From contig NC_092087.1 of NCBI RefSeq assembly GCF_045679555.1, positions 24,057,367 to 24,121,366 on the forward strand: DNA of 64,000 nt, read 5' to 3'. The notes beneath the pieces were generated by a model that saw only the letters and a list, made by a program, of their open reading frames with translations, ran no database searches and was not told the DNA's origin. This DNA comes from Salvelinus alpinus. Taxonomy: Eukaryota > Chordata > Actinopteri > Salmoniformes > Salmonidae. A program made the position numbers and the translations under genes. Below, piece after piece: positions 36,301 to 47,475 of this stretch (position 1 is the stretch's first letter; each line of letters opens with the position of its first letter).

Positions 36301-36626
36301 CCCTAGTCGGCTGGCCCTCGCTACATGTTCGTCGTCAGACCCACTGGCTCCAGGTCATCTACAAGGCTATGCTAGGTAAAGTGCCGCCTTATCTCAGTTC
36401 ACTGGTCACGATGGCTACACCCACCCGCAGCACGTGCTCCAGCAGGTGTATCTCACTGATCATCCCTAAAGCTAAAACCTCATTTGGACGCCTTTCCTTC
36501 CAGTTCTCTGCTGCCTGCGACTGGAACGAATTGCAAAAATCTCTGAAGTTGGAGACTTTTATCTCCCTCAACAACTTTAAAAATCTGCTATCCGAGCAGC
36601 TAACCGATCGCTGCAGCTGTACATAG
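33330..36626 (+). CDS. LINE ORF: 2A-like leader, APE endonuclease and reverse transcriptase
   Basis: 1,098 codons with no break. Residues 1-130 are a leader with two hydrophobic stretches (about 11-29 and 114-129). Residues 132-140 form a 2A-like motif. About 155-365 is an APE-type endonuclease with HVNIRSL (Asn163), SESWL (Glu190), GDLNWD (Asp294) and SDH (357-359). Reverse transcriptase spans about 580-870 with FIDLAKAFD (729-737), GVPQGSILGP (787-796) and YADD (818-821), followed by a C-terminal region. All expected catalytic residues are present. This enzyme nicks DNA and copies its own RNA at the nick (target-primed reverse transcription). The ATG at 33330 is the first long-frame start. 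The intact frame suggests a young, possibly active copy; expression is unknown. Confidence 0.93.
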   Translation: MPYCMSLSNINMPCILLFRLVFIIIVLVCNGPCSSTLRTSDTPFVPPPTHAVTSPIETSMSRDTTSLIITQCLGLPPLYPRPSIPLSAHYAQNLFYHAHKSAPFILCPQRSRRPVLIAFSRTLILLLLCSSGDVEVNPGPACPQSPSFVDFCDRKSLGLMHVNIRSLLPKFALLTALAHSANPNVLAVSESWLRKATNNSEISIPNYNTFRQDRTAKGGGVAIYCRDSLQSSVILSRSMPKQFELLILKINLSRNKSLTVAACYRPPSAPSCALDTICELIAPHLASEFVLLGDLNWDMLNTPAVLQSKLDALNLTQIIKEPTRYNPKSVNMGTLIDIILTNLPSKYTSAVFNQDLSDHCLIACIRHGSAVKRPPLITVKRSLKHFCEQAFLIDLARVPWKDIDLIPSVEDAWSFFKCYFLTILDKHAPFKKCRTKNRYSPWFTPDLTALDQHKNILWRTAIASKSPRDMQLFREVRNQYTQSVRKAKASFFKQKFASCSSNSKKFWDTVKSMENKSTSSQLPTALRLGNTVTTDKSVIIEDFNKHFSMAGHAFLLATPTLANSPAPPPAATRPSLPSFSFTQIQIADVLKELENLDPYKSAGLDNLDPLFLKLSAAIVAPPITSLFNLSFVSSEIPKDWKAAAVIPLFKGGDTLDPNCYRPISILPCLSKVFESQVNKQITDHLESHRTFSAVQSGFRAGHGCTSATLKVLNDIITAIDKRHYCAAVFIDLAKAFDSVNHHILIGRLSSLGFSNDCLAWFTNYFADRVQCVKSEGMLSGPLAVSMGVPQGSILGPTLFSVYINDVALAAGDSLIHLYADDTILYTSGPSLDTVLSNLQTSFNAIQHSFRGLQLLLNASKTKCMLFNRSLPAPARPTSITTLDGSDLEYVNIYKYLGVWLDCKLSFQTHIKHLQSKIKSRIGFLFRNKASFTHAAKLTLVKLTILPILDFGDVIYKIASNTLLSKLDAVYHSAIRFVTKAPYTTHHCDLYALVGWPSLHVRRQTHWLQVIYKAMLGKVPPYLSSLVTMATPTRSTCSSRCISLIIPKAKTSFGRLSFQFSAACDWNELQKSLKLETFISLNNFKNLLSEQLTDRCSCT
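33723..33749 (+). other. 2A-like ribosome-skipping motif
   Basis: Codons read GDVEVNPGP, fitting the D(V/I)ExNPGP consensus at which ribosomes fail to form the final Gly-Pro bond and continue. In the LINE ORF it would separate a ~139-residue leader from the endonuclease/RT protein starting at Pro140. 2A-like sequences are known in APE-type LINEs of several animals. Skipping activity here is inferred from the motif. Confidence 0.85.
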
Positions 36627-37010
36627 TCCATCTGTAAACTACCCACCCAATTTACCTACCTCACCCCCCATACTGCTTTTATTTATTTACTTTTCTGCTC
36701 TTTTGCACACCAGTATCTCTTCTTGCACATGATCATCTGATGATTTATCACTCCAGTGTTAATCTGCTAAATTGTAATTATTCGATTTATTGCCTACCTC
36801 ATGCCTTTTGCACACATTGTATATAGATTCTCTTTTTTCTACCATGTTATTGACTTGTTTATTGTTTACTCCATGTGTAACTCTGTGTTGTCTGTTCACA
36901 CTGCTATGCTTTATCTTGGCCAGGTCGCAGTTGCAAATGAGAACTTGTTCTCAACTAGCCTACCTGGTTAAATAAAGGTGAAATAAAAAAAATAAAAAAA
37001 ATAAAAAAAA

Positions 37011-37463
37011 TGTTTTTATTATATTCAACATAGGAGGGCCAAGCACAGGAAGCAGCTTTTTCAGTAGTTTAGTTGGAATAGGGTCCAGGATGCAGCTTGA
37101 AGGTTGAGGCCATGACTATTTTCATCAATGTGTCAAGAGATATAGTATTAAAAAACATGAGTGTCTCCCTTGATCCTAGGTCCTGGCAGTGTTGTGCAGA
37201 CTCAGGACAATTGAGCTTTGGGGAAATACACAGATTTAAAGAGGAGTTCGTAATTTGCTTTCTAATGATCATGATCTTTTCGTCAAAGAAGTTCATGAAT
37301 TTATCACTGCTGAAGTGAAAGCCATCCTCTCTTGGGGAATTCTGCTTTTTAGTTAGCTTTGCGACAGCATCAAAAATACATTTTGGATTGTTCTTTTTCT
37401 CCTCAATTAGGTTGGAAAAATAGGATGATCGAGCAGCACTGAGGGCTCTTCGATACTGCACGG
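37011..37463 (-). mobile_element. Older LINE (family C), part right of insertion
   Basis: The minus strand from 37461 encodes the linker upstream of RT (MQYRRALSAARSSYFSNLIE; FDAVAKLTKKQNS), then, after a frame change, CILDPIPTKLLKKLLPVLG, ending at the LINE A insertion point. Together with 31600-32013 it gives a continuous LINE reading. Confidence 0.8.
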
Positions 37464-37469
37464 AAGTAC

Positions 37470-37795
37470 CAATCAGTTATGTTGTGACAAGGTAGGGGTG
37501 GTATACAGAAGATACCCATATTTGGTAAAAGACCAAGTCCATATTATGGCAAGAACAGCTCAAATAAGCAAAGAGAAACAACAGTCCATCATTACTTGAA
37601 GACATGAAGGTCAGTCAATGGGGAACATTTCAAGAACTTTGAAAGTTTCTTCAAGTGCAGTCGCAAAAACCATAAAGCACTATGATGAAACTGGCTCTCA
37701 TGAGGACCGCCACAGGAAAGGAAGACCCAGAGTTACCTCTGATGGAGAGGAGACGTTCATTAGAGTTACCAGCCTCAGATTTCAGCCGAAATAAA
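37470..37795 (+). mobile_element. Tc1-like 5' fragment
   Basis: Matches the 5' UTR and N-terminal coding part of a Tc1 family, also seen at 58490-58560 (shared GTTGTGACAAGGTAGGGGT). It carries start-region text ATGGCAAGAACAGCTCAAAT and GAGGACCGCCACAGGAAAGG. It stops before the catalytic domain. Confidence 0.75.
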
Positions 37796-38975
37796 TACTT
37801 ATTTATTTCTATTCCACCAATTATCAATGGAGCAGAACCTGCTTTCTTCTCCAAACTGACCCCACTTTCATGAATACCACAGACCTTATGATTCAAACAC
37901 TGTCTCCCTCTTTCCCTTAAGTCAGGATTTTTCATCCCTGGCAATATTATACACTTTCTTTTTCCCTCCCTCTTCTCTCCCTTAAACTCTCAGTAGGTAA
38001 GTAAGTCAGTCTTCATTATAAACTCAGCAGAGTGCAAGGAGTAGTTATTGTATTCAGGCTGCTGACTCAACAGGTGCCCTGTTGGGCATTCATTAGATCC
38101 TGCTATACCTGGCTCTTATGAATTCCGTTGTTCTTGGTGGAGCAGAGCTTCCCTGTGGGCCTCCTCCTCTAGCAGTAACAGAGGTCTTAATTAGGAAGTT
38201 AGCTCCATAGCTGCTTCACCTGGGTTCACACTATCCAGAGCTTGGGACTGACTCTGAGGGTGCAGACCTGCGGAGCATGCTGATTATTCACTGCTGAGTG
38301 ATCAGGATGGACAGCTCGTAGCTGGACTGGTGCTAAGTTGAAATCTGGTAGAGCCCTTGCTGCGCTCTCTGTAGTGCTTTCATCACTGACTGTCTAGACA
38401 CTGATCTAACAAGGGGAACTATTAACACTTTTCTGGTCTGCCAGATGGGAGCTCTCTCCCTTGAGATGGGAAAAACACTTTGACACTATGGTAACCAAGG
38501 TCTTCCACATGCAGGAGGTGAGGCTCCACTGTGTTCAGTGATCAGACATGCGGCTGTAAGGCCATGTGGCCCTGTGTCGGGGTCAAGCCAAGGTCATATT
38601 GGATGGTCTTTAAAATATCATAACACCTTCTTGAGTGTCTCAAACCTCATTGAAAAAATGATGTCTGCTTTTGCGCCTGAACCTATAATTTGCAAGATCA
38701 ACGCAGGCGGACATAACCTAGTTTCATTGTTCAACGTGGTGGTGGTGGGGGGTGGGGTCCGTGAAGCACAGCCATGCAGGAGAACAACAAGGTATTGGAG
38801 ACTCGGGATTCATACAGAGTACAACAGGATTCCACTCTACATCGATCCACTATCATCATCACAGAGACTGCAGTTCCCTACACTTTAGGTAGGAATGAAG
38901 TTGTCTCCCCCTATCAAGAGAGACAATAAGTGTCCCACCTGTTATCATGCAGCTCTCAACACAGGGTGGATGATC
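37796..38975. other. No gene seen
   Basis: Moderate-complexity DNA with short open frames only. No splice-bounded exon, RNA gene or recognised repeat. It may be single-copy intergenic sequence. Confidence 0.4.
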
Positions 38976-39500
38976 TGTGTGTGTAAGGTAGATGATGTGT
39001 GGAAAGGAAAGGGAAAGGGGGATACCTAGTCAGTTGTACAACTGAACGCTTTCAACTGAAATGTGTCTTCTGCATTTAACCTAACCCCTCTGAATCAGAG
39101 AGGTGCGGGGGACTGCCTTAATTGACATCCACGTCTTCAGTACCCTGGGTACAGTGGGTTTACTGCCTTGCTCAGGTGCAGAATGACAGATTTTTACCTT
39201 GTCAGCTCGGGGATTCAGTTATTGGCCCAACGCTCTAACCACTAGGCTACCTGCGTGTAAGGTAGATGATGTGTGTGTAAGATGGATGATGTGCGTGTGT
39301 AAAGTGGATGATGTGTGTGTGTAAAGTGGATGAGGTGTGTGTAAGGTAGATGATGTGTGTGTAAGGTGGATGATGTGCGTGTGTAAAGTGGATGATGTGT
39401 GTGTGTAAAATGTACGTAAGGTGGATGATGTGTGTGTGTAAGGTGGATGATGTGTGTGTGTGTAAGGTGGATGAGGTGTGTGTAAGGTAGATGATATGGG
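38976..39500. repeat. GTGTAAGGTGGATGAT minisatellite interrupted by a SINE
   Basis: About 12 imperfect 18-24-bp units of GTGTGTAAGGTGGATGATGT (with GTAGATGAT variants) cover 39255-39497; one more unit lies at 38981-39001 on the other side of the SINE. The His/Thr-rich open frames on the minus strand are products of the repeat. Confidence 0.9.
39002..39254 (-). repeat. tRNA-derived SINE
   Basis: The minus strand begins GCAGGTAGCCTAGTGGTTAG, a tRNA-like head with an A box, and runs to a C/T-rich tail. The 21-bp sequence at 38981-39001 is repeated at 39255-39275, either the target duplication or two neighbouring minisatellite units. Confidence 0.8.
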
Positions 39501-40169
39501 TGTAAGCCCTTTGAGGAAAACACAGAGTAGAGGGAGCATTAGAGCAGGCAGGAACAGCGTTAGGCTGATGGGAGAGATTGGAGTGGAAAAAACCCAACTC
39601 CATCTTCTCTCCCTGGGGCATCTTGTTTACCTGCGCAGCATGATTGCCATTCTTGCCTCCCTTCCTCCCTCAATCCTTCTCTTAAAACCTTTTCTCAATA
39701 GGGGGGCGCCATTTCGACTTTGTAAAAAAACGTTCCCAATTAAACTGCCTCGTACTCAATTCTTGCTCGTACAATATGCATATTATTATTACTATTGGAT
39801 AGAAAACACTCTCTAGTTTCTAAAACCGTTTGAATTATATCTGTGAGTAAAACAGAACTCATTTTGCAGCAAACTTCCTGTCAGGAAGTGAGAAATCTGA
39901 AATCGGGCACTCTGTTCCAGGGTCAGTTTATTAATTTGCATGTAATCTATGGGTCGACATGCACTGCATACGCCTTCCCCTAGATGTCAGTAAGCAGTGA
40001 GAATTGGAATGGGCTGTCTAGGTAGATTTGAGGCCGTACAAAAGCTCTTGGAACCGGGTGTGCAGTCTTTTCAACGTTCGTCATGACGCAAGACAGAACT
40101 CAGGATTGCATTCTGAAAAGCTCTCGTTATAGGCGTTAGATATATCCGGCTCTGATTTTATTCGATATA

Positions 40170-41776
40170 CAGTGGGGAGAACAAGTATTTGATACACTGC
40201 CGATTTTGAAGGTTTTCCTACTTACAAAGCATGTAGAGGTCTGTAATTTTTATCATAGGTACACTTCAACTGTGAGAGACGGAATCTAAAACAAAAATCC
40301 AAAAAATCACATTGTATGATTTTTAAGTAATTAATTTGCATTTTATTGCATGACATAAGTATTTGATCACCTACCAACCAGTAAGAATTCCGGCTCTCAC
40401 AGACCTGTTAGTTTTTCTTTAAGAAGCCCTCCTGTTCTCCACTCATTACCTGTATTAACTGCACCTGTTTGAACTTGTTACCTGTATAAAAGACACCTGT
40501 ACACACACTCAATCAAACAGACTCCAATCTCTCCACAATGGCCAAGACCAGAGAGCTGTGTAAGGACATCAGGGATAAAATTGTAGACCTGCACAAGGCT
40601 GGGATGGGCTACAGGACAATAGGCAAGCAGCTTGGTGAGAAGGCAACAACTGTTGGCGCAATTATTAGAAAATGGAAGAAGTTGAAGATGACGGTCAACC
40701 ACCCTCGGTCTGGGGCTCCATGCAAGATCTCACCTCGTGGGGCATCAATGATCATGAGAAAGGTGAGGGATCAGCCCATAACTACACGGCAGGACCTGGT
40801 CAATGACCTGAAGAGAGCTGGGACCACAGTCTCAAAGAAAACCATTAGTAACACACTACACCGTCATGGATTGAAATCCTGCAGCGCATGCAAGGTCCCC
40901 CTGCTCAAGCCAGCGCATTTCCAGGCCCGTCTGAAGTTTGCCAATGACCATCTGGATGATCCAGAGGAGGAATGGGAGAAGGTCATGTGGTCTGATGAGA
41001 CAAAAATAGAGCTTTTTGGTCTAAACTCCACTCGCCGTGTTTGGAGGAAGAAGAAGGTTGAGTACAACCCCAAGAACACCCTCCCAACCGTGAAGCATGG
41101 AGGTGGAAACATCATTCTTTGGGGATGCTTTTCTGCAAAGGGGACAGGACGACTGCACCATATTGAGGGGAGGATGGATGGGGCCATGTATCGCGAGATC
41201 TTGGCCAAAAACCTCCTTCCCTCAGTAAGAGCATTGAAGATGGGTCGTGGCTGGATCTTCCAGCATGACAACGACCCGAAACACACAGCCAGGGCAACTA
41301 AGGAGTGGCTCCGTAAGAAGCATCTCAAGGTCCTGGAGTGGCCTAGCCAGTCTCCAGACCTGAACCCAATAGAAAATCTTTGGAGGGAGCTGAAAGTCCG
41401 TATTGCCCAGCGACAGCCCCGAAACCTGAAGGATCTGGAGAAGGTCTGTATGGAGGAGTGGGCCAAAATCCCTGCTGCAGTGTGTGCAAACCTGGTCAAT
41501 AACTACAGGAAACGTATGATCTTTGTAATTGCAAACAAAGGTTTCTGTACCAAATATTAAGTTCTGCTTTTCTGATGTATCAAATACTTATGTCATGCAA
41601 TAAAATGCAAATTAATTACTTAAAAATCATACAATGTGATTTTCTGGATTTTTGTTTTAGATTCCGTCTCTCACAGTTGAAGTGTACCTATGATAAAAAT
41701 TACAGACCTCTACATGCTTTGTAAGTTGGAAAACCTGCAAAATCGGCAGTGTATCAAATACTTGTTCTCCCCACTG
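40170..41776 (+). mobile_element. Complete Tc1-like transposon, 1,607 bp
   Basis: Inverted termini start CAGTGGGGAGAACAAGTATT and end in the reverse complement; they extend over roughly 200 bp with few mismatches. TA target duplications are intact at 40168-40169 and 41777-41778. It encloses one uninterrupted transposase gene. It is the only Tc1 copy in the window with both intact ends and an intact ORF. Confidence 0.95.
40538..41560 (+). CDS. Tc1/mariner transposase, DD34E, apparently intact
   Basis: 340 codons, the usual Tc1 transposase length. The N-terminus has two helix-turn-helix regions (about 5-50 and 65-110) that bind the terminal repeats. A GGG-containing box ([13 protein letters not shown], 187-198) and a catalytic DDE core follow: Asp153 in WSDETKIE, Asp244 in [11 protein letters not shown] and Glu279 in LNPIENLW, with 34 residues between the last two, i.e. 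DD34E. It cuts and pastes the element into TA sites. No stop or frameshift is present. The ATG at 40538 is the first after the left terminal repeat and begins [20 protein letters not shown], typical of the family. Activity has to be inferred from intactness alone. Confidence 0.95.
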   Translation: MAKTRELCKDIRDKIVDLHKAGMGYRTIGKQLGEKATTVGAIIRKWKKLKMTVNHPRSGAPCKISPRGASMIMRKVRDQPITTRQDLVNDLKRAGTTVSKKTISNTLHRHGLKSCSACKVPLLKPAHFQARLKFANDHLDDPEEEWEKVMWSDETKIELFGLNSTRRVWRKKKVEYNPKNTLPTVKHGGGNIILWGCFSAKGTGRLHHIEGRMDGAMYREILAKNLLPSVRALKMGRGWIFQHDNDPKHTARATKEWLRKKHLKVLEWPSQSPDLNPIENLWRELKVRIAQRQPRNLKDLEKVCMEEWAKIPAAVCANLVNNYRKRMIFVIANKGFCTKY

Positions 41777-41989
41777 TAGGTGTTAAAAACATCATAATGT
41801 AGTTATTTTAAACCGAGTTATATCAGTTTATATCAGTATATTGCGATTTTCGGTATTTTATTTGTGCTGCGTTATGGTGAGTTGGACACGTCTTCGCCAC
41901 ATGGCTAATGTTTGCTGCTAATTCCAAAGTTGAAGACGACAATCTACAACCGAGCAACGATTATTCTGGACAAAGGACAACTTGCACAA

Positions 41990-43060
41990 GATTCTGATGG
42001 AAGCTCATCAAATAGTAAGAACTATTTATGATGTTAATTCGTTGTTCTGTTGAAAAATGTTAAACTATTATTCCGCCATTAATTTCGGTACGGTCTCGCT
42101 TTAACGCACGCTGTATGTCGTAGTAACGTTAATTTAAAAAATGCATTAAGAACTAATGTATCTTTCATTTGCTGTCCAACCTGTATTTTTTAGTCAAGTT
42201 TATGATTAGTTATTGATTAGATTAGGTGCCTCTCCCAAGATTTCTCCCGACATTTTGTTTGCATTTTGGCTACTATTCATATTGTATAACCACGATTTGT
42301 GCCGCTAAATATGCACATTTTCGAACAAACCATATATGTATTGTGTAATTTGATGTTATAGGACTGTCATCTGAAGAAGTTTGAGAAGGTTAGTGAATAA
42401 TTTTATATCTTTTGCTGGTTTATTCGTTATCGCTACTGTTGGCTTGAATCAATGCTGTTGTGTGGTTGGCTATTGTAGTAAGCTAATATAATGCTATATT
42501 GTGTTTTCGCTGTAAAACACTTAAAAGATCTGAAATATTGGCTGGATTCACAAGATCTTTGTCTTTCATTTGCTGTACACTGTGTATTTTTCGTAAAAGT
42601 TTTATGATGAGTATTTAGGTAATTCACGTTGCTCTCTGTAGTTATTCTAGTTGCTTTGGTGAGAGTTGTGATGGTGGCTGCAATGTAAAACTATGATTTA
42701 TAACTGAAATATGCACATTTTTCGAACAAAACATATGCTATACAATAAATATGTTATCAGACTGTCATCTGATGAAGTTGTTTCTTGGTTAGTGACTATT
42801 TATATCTTTATTTGGTCGAATTTGTGATAGCTACCTATGCAGTAAAAAAAATGGTGGAGAAAAAAAAGTTGTGTCTTTTGCTATCGTGGTTAGCTAATAG
42901 AAATACATATTGTGTCTTCCCCGTAAAACATTTTAAAAATCAGAAATGATGGCTGGATTCACAAGATGTGTATCTTTCATCTGGTATCTTGGACTTGTGA
43001 TTTCATGATATTTAGATGCTAGTATTTACTTGTGGCGCTATGCTAGGCTATGCTAGTCAG
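41990..43060. repeat. Three ~400-bp diverged tandem modules
   Basis: Marker phrases recur at fixed distance: TCTTTCATTTGCTGT at 42161 and 42562 and a shorter form at 42973 (401, 411 bp); AAATATGCACATTTT at 42307 and 42707 (400 bp); GACTGTCATCTG at 42362 and 42760 (398 bp); GGCTGGATTCACAAGAT at 42540 and 42951 (411 bp). The modules are otherwise well diverged, so the repeats are old. Confidence 0.85.
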
Positions 43061-43124
43061 CTTTTTTACTGATGAGGGTGCTCCCGGATCCGGGATGAGT
43101 ACCAAGTAAATTAAAGCATCAAAG

Positions 43125-43283
43125 TGAGCGAAACAGCACCCCTCTGTCTCAGAATGTGTAGCGCATGTATCTGATGCTGTCTGGAAAAAAAGAGTATGGC
43201 ATGTCATACTATTTTTGGACAGACAGGATCATATACATGGGCTACATATATTAAGACAGAGGGGTGCTGTTTGGCTCGCTCAG
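43125..43283. repeat. Inverted repeat, ~25-bp arms
   Basis: GAAACAGCACCCCTCTGTCT (about 43130) faces AGACAGAGGGGTGCTGTTTG (43256) with about 105 bp between, so 43125-43283 could fold back. It lies just right of the modular element and left of a dispersed repeat (43335-43440) that also occurs at 9020-9127. Confidence 0.8.
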
Positions 43284-43440
43284 ATGATTTCTCCAGCAGA
43301 GAGGAAGAGGCGAAGCGAGAGGGCTCACTCTTACCAAAATCTGTCCAGAATAAGCCCAATGTGTTTTTATGGGCATATCATCCAGACCTAAGCTTGTAGC
43401 CTGCCTTCCCACCTTTGGGACAACGACTCCCATTGGTAGG

Positions 43441-46400
43441 CCAGCCGCTTGCGAACTGGAAAGAAAATTTGGCGATTGCATGGTGCACTGTTCGGATGCT
43501 GGCTTCCCCTAAAGTAAATTGATGTTTTGCCCAAATTATATAGTAACTCCTGTCTAAATAAAATCATTCAAAATGCTTCACCAGAGAGCTTGACTTAGCC
43601 ACAGAGGATCATTAGCTTTTTTTTTTTTTAAATGCTGTGGATTGTTTCAACTCACAAGTGTGTAGGCCTACAGTATGCCTATTTGGGAAGCCCTCGATTT
43701 GGGCAGCGCGTGTGGAAATAGGCCGAGCTGATTGAGTTGAGGCTGTCAGTGAAAAGCATCTAAAATATGTGTGAAGATAATGTGTCTTGAGTATAATTTC
43801 AAATGTTGCAACAAGAAGAAGGGGAGGGGTGTGTGGCGAAGATATGGCCTGTTTCTCTCCAGAATACATGAACTCAGCTCTCCAGAATGCACTCAGCTGT
43901 CTCCCGTCAATTCTTGCACATTCATTGTGTGAATTGTTTGCCCATTGCTTGTATTTATTTTTCATAAATTCCCCATTACGTATGTCACCAGTAGGCCTAG
44001 TAAATGTAAAAACGTTGTTTGCAGAGTTCAGAACCTGCTACACTTGTGAGAAGCAAGTTTTGGTTTATTTCATAACCATAATTGACGAGTTTTGTAAATG
44101 TTTTCATTGTCTTTTGTTTGGAGTGCTCCATGTGAGTAATGAGTGTCTGGTTTTTCTCTAGGAACATACAGAGGGAGTGCATGCCAGAGCAGGCATAGAA
44201 GTAGGCCTACCTGGCCTGCTGCATGCATATGTAGGAAAGTGCCCATTTGGGATGTCTGATTTTTGATTGTCTTAACTCACCACATCCATAAGCTGAGCTT
44301 CTCATTAATTTTTTCTTCACCTCACATTGTAAGTCAACAAAGTATTTTTTTAAATTTACATCCTTTTCAAATAATAATAGTTCTTCACAGTATTTGAAAA
44401 AAAAATCCAACACTCTCCCAGCCTCGATATTCACCAAGCCTCGGTGTGAAAGAGAAACATATCATGATCTTATGATCCCAAATATCCAGTGAAAATGCCA
44501 TGAAAAAAATCTGTCTGTCCCAAGATCACTGGTGCCGGAAACTCAGGCGGAGTTTTCATCAGGATATTTTCTTCTGTTTTTATTTGTCGGCTTTAGGCCT
44601 ATGTATTTTACTTAGTTGAAGATGGAAGTTATAGATTACTGCTGAAGATTACTGCTGAATTTGGCTTATAGGCTATCTCTGAATTCCATACGGTCATTTC
44701 TTTAGCCACTAATGGATCACAGTGTAGGCGATCAATGTGTCCAGATGGCAGAGGCTGGTGCTCTCATCTTAGTTGAATTTAGTTTTTTAGATTTATATAT
44801 ATTTTAATTAACCACGTTACACTGATTATGAGAAATTAAAACTTTATTATAGAAATGAAACTGTACCACAAAAATGTGCATATAAAAGTAATCATAACTC
44901 ATTCAGATAGGTAGAAATGGTAGGATAAATAGTAAGTTCCCCCTGCCCCCCCACAAAAAAAGGTGCCCGCCTATGGAAATCAAAGGCCCGTCCAACTGAT
45001 TCGTTCAGCCGCAGTCCCTGTCTCACTGTATGTATCTCTTTATCGTGTCATAGCCTAGTCGTGATTAGCCAGTCTGCCCACGAACCCAGACAGCTGGAAA
45101 TCTCTATAATAAGTGAGCGTAGGACTACAGTGCTCCATCACATCCCTCCCTCCCTAGTCCTACCCATCTAATTCTCACCTCATTTTCCCCTCTTTCCACT
45201 CATCCCTTTCTACCTGACCTCTCCTTATCTCTTTTCACTATAGGTTCATTGTTTTCTCTTTTATAGTATACTGGCAAATGTATCTGCCTTGGCATTTATC
45301 TCATCATGTCTTAATTGATGTTCTCACGCGCCTTCCAGTGCTGGAATAAACTCTACAAGTATTGCCTGTTTCTAGAACCCCAACAAGGAGGCTGTAACTG
45401 TAGCCTATCGTGGGTCGTTTAACACTGTCACCAACATGGTGTCACACAGTAGCTCCGTAGTACTACAGCATCTGTGTTCCCTGATTAATTTAGACCCTCG
45501 CAGCTCAGTTGCTATGGCAACGACAACATGAGAGATTGGGTCCATCGTTCAACCAAATGTGTTATTTCTAGAGTAGTGCAGAGGGGGTTGGGGTCTGGCG
45601 CAATTTCCTGATTGGTCTGATTTCCTGATTTAGAGCAAAGATTGGGATTTCGATTAATCAATTGATTGCCCTCAGCAGCTGGCCCCTAATCAATGTTTGG
45701 GAATTGTGTCATTGACATCACCACTGGTATGCTGTCAATACAGCATGGGGTTATAGTCTGGCATGTAGACACTAATCTGATTACCCACGAGCACCTCAGT
45801 ATAGAAAACAAATTATACATTTTATCTCTGAACGCTTCATTCCACTGACACACATGGCTTAGCACACTACTTTGTTTGGCTGATTGTGTTTCTGCGGGTG
45901 CATTGTACACAGCATATGTGAGAGACTGTGCAGTGGATTGGTGCGTTGGTTACATCTTTATTGTACAGCGATGTAAAAAGAGCTTGCAATTACTTACTGC
46001 AGTTGCATTAGTATATTTAATACTTCCTCCCATCTCTTACACACAAACATGCGTTCATCAGTTTCAAGTGGCAATGTCAGGAAATTATTGTACACCATAA
46101 ATACCAAATGATATGTTATTATAAAATATGTGTAGTTCATGCATGTTTGTCTGTTTTGCTGCGTGTCCTGACGTAACACTGTAAATACTCTCTTACAGTA
46201 GCTCTGTGAATTGTATACCAAAGCCACCTTGACTAATGCTGACATTTAGTCAATCTCTTTGAGGAGATGAAAGAGGCCGTGTCTGTCAGAGAGCCCTGAT
46301 GTAGATTTCACCTCCAGGGGATTATACAGACGCTTCTAGATGACCTACTGCCGTTTCTCTGAATTTATTATGATGCCCTAAAATGTATTTAAAGAGCTGT

Positions 46401-47475
46401 CAATTCTGACAAACTGCTCAATAAAGTCTAAGCACTTTACGCAAAAAATATATGCAAAAACTATAATTTTTAAAGCCTCTTATATTCAATGAAGGGCCAT
46501 TTAATATAGACCACATAGAAAATTCAATCAATCAGATTTTTTTAATAAATTTTTTAAATAAATAAAGACTTTGACATGTTCCTTTGTGACTTCTAGGGAA
46601 GAATTTAACCCACGTAACCCCAACATTTCTCCAGGTTTTTACCATCATTGTAAAGCCCTAGTTATTTTGTTGCTTTGACAAAGTAATTTCTGAGCATGAT
46701 TATTTAGTTCATGTGATTAGTGATTCATTTACGTCTGTTCCTCATTTTAAAGTCAACCCTGTTATGTGAACTGAACTCGTTTTAATATGGTGAAACTATT
46801 CCTTAATAAAAACATTTTTAAAATAAACATTGAACATCTAATAGTCAAATCATAATGTAAAAGCAGGTGAGCTGGTTCTACTATTTTTGGCCCTTTTCTG
46901 GTGTTTTGCGGTGGAAAACTGAGCAAGTCGAGCATAACACGTCAAACCTGTTAACCATAGACAACAGGCTAGAATGTGAAGGGAAAAAATGGTGGAGCTT
47001 GCATTCAATTGCCAATCCCTGTTGCACACAACAAGCATCCATTACCCCTGTCACAATGGGATTCATGGCTGATTTAAGATGAAATCATCAACCCTGTTAC
47101 GGAAACCCTGTTACTTTATTTGGCACTTAATAGGCACTTACCAGTATATTTTTATATTTAACCTATTGAGATGGGAAAACATGTTTTTTATGAAGTTGAA
47201 CATGTGCTCTTTATGACAAAATGTTCAAATTAGGTTAAATTACATATCTCAAAGGTCATCGAATTGTCAGAACGATCCAGCAGGTGATCCAAGTTATAGC
47301 TTACTGGCCAAAGATCAGAACCCATTTCTAAGTTGTTGAATGTGTTATTTCTGATAATCCATTAAGAGCAATTGATTGCCTGTGTGTTTGATTACTTATC
47401 TTTGGCTTATAGCTTTAACCATTTCAAGACCCCCATCAGACACACAATTCATCCCCCGTCTCCCTTTCTCTACAG
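43441..47475. other. Upstream region of gpr22, no gene seen
   Basis: About 4 kb with the lowest repeat content in the window and no supported coding sequence. It ends in a pyrimidine tract and CAG (47473-47475) that looks like a splice acceptor, so it probably contains a gpr22 5' UTR intron and perhaps its promoter, which I cannot place. Confidence 0.45.

Larger units (their letters stand above)
32014..37010 (+). mobile_element. Full-length L2/CR1-type LINE (family A)
   Basis: About 5.0 kb, from a 5' end beginning near CCAAGATGGCG (a YY1-site-like start, as in several LINE promoters) through a 1.3-kb 5' UTR rich in GCTAGC, one long ORF, a 0.38-kb 3' UTR and an AATAAAGGTG end with an (AAATAAAA)n-like tail to 37010. 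It sits inside the RT gene of an older LINE. Three 5'-truncated relatives lie at 7165-8705, 56165-56724 and 59518-60747. Confidence 0.9.
39697..43105. mobile_element. Large non-autonomous modular element holding a Tc1
   Basis: The left end is near GGGGGGCGCCATTTCGACTT and the right end near GGATCCGGGATGAG. Excluding the Tc1 at 40170-41776 it is about 1.8 kb. No transposase frame is present. It is built partly of ~400-bp modules (41990-43060) and shares short phrases with the 993-bp element at 17206-18198 (for example TTGGATAGAAAACAC). The exact boundaries and target duplication are not certain. Confidence 0.55.

Noticed and set aside
39219-39621. His/Thr-rich open frames on the minus strand
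   Set aside because: Produced by the minisatellite; all three frames are open for the same reason.
40864-41499. 211-codon minus-strand open frame
   Set aside because: Shadow of the intact Tc1 transposase on the other strand.
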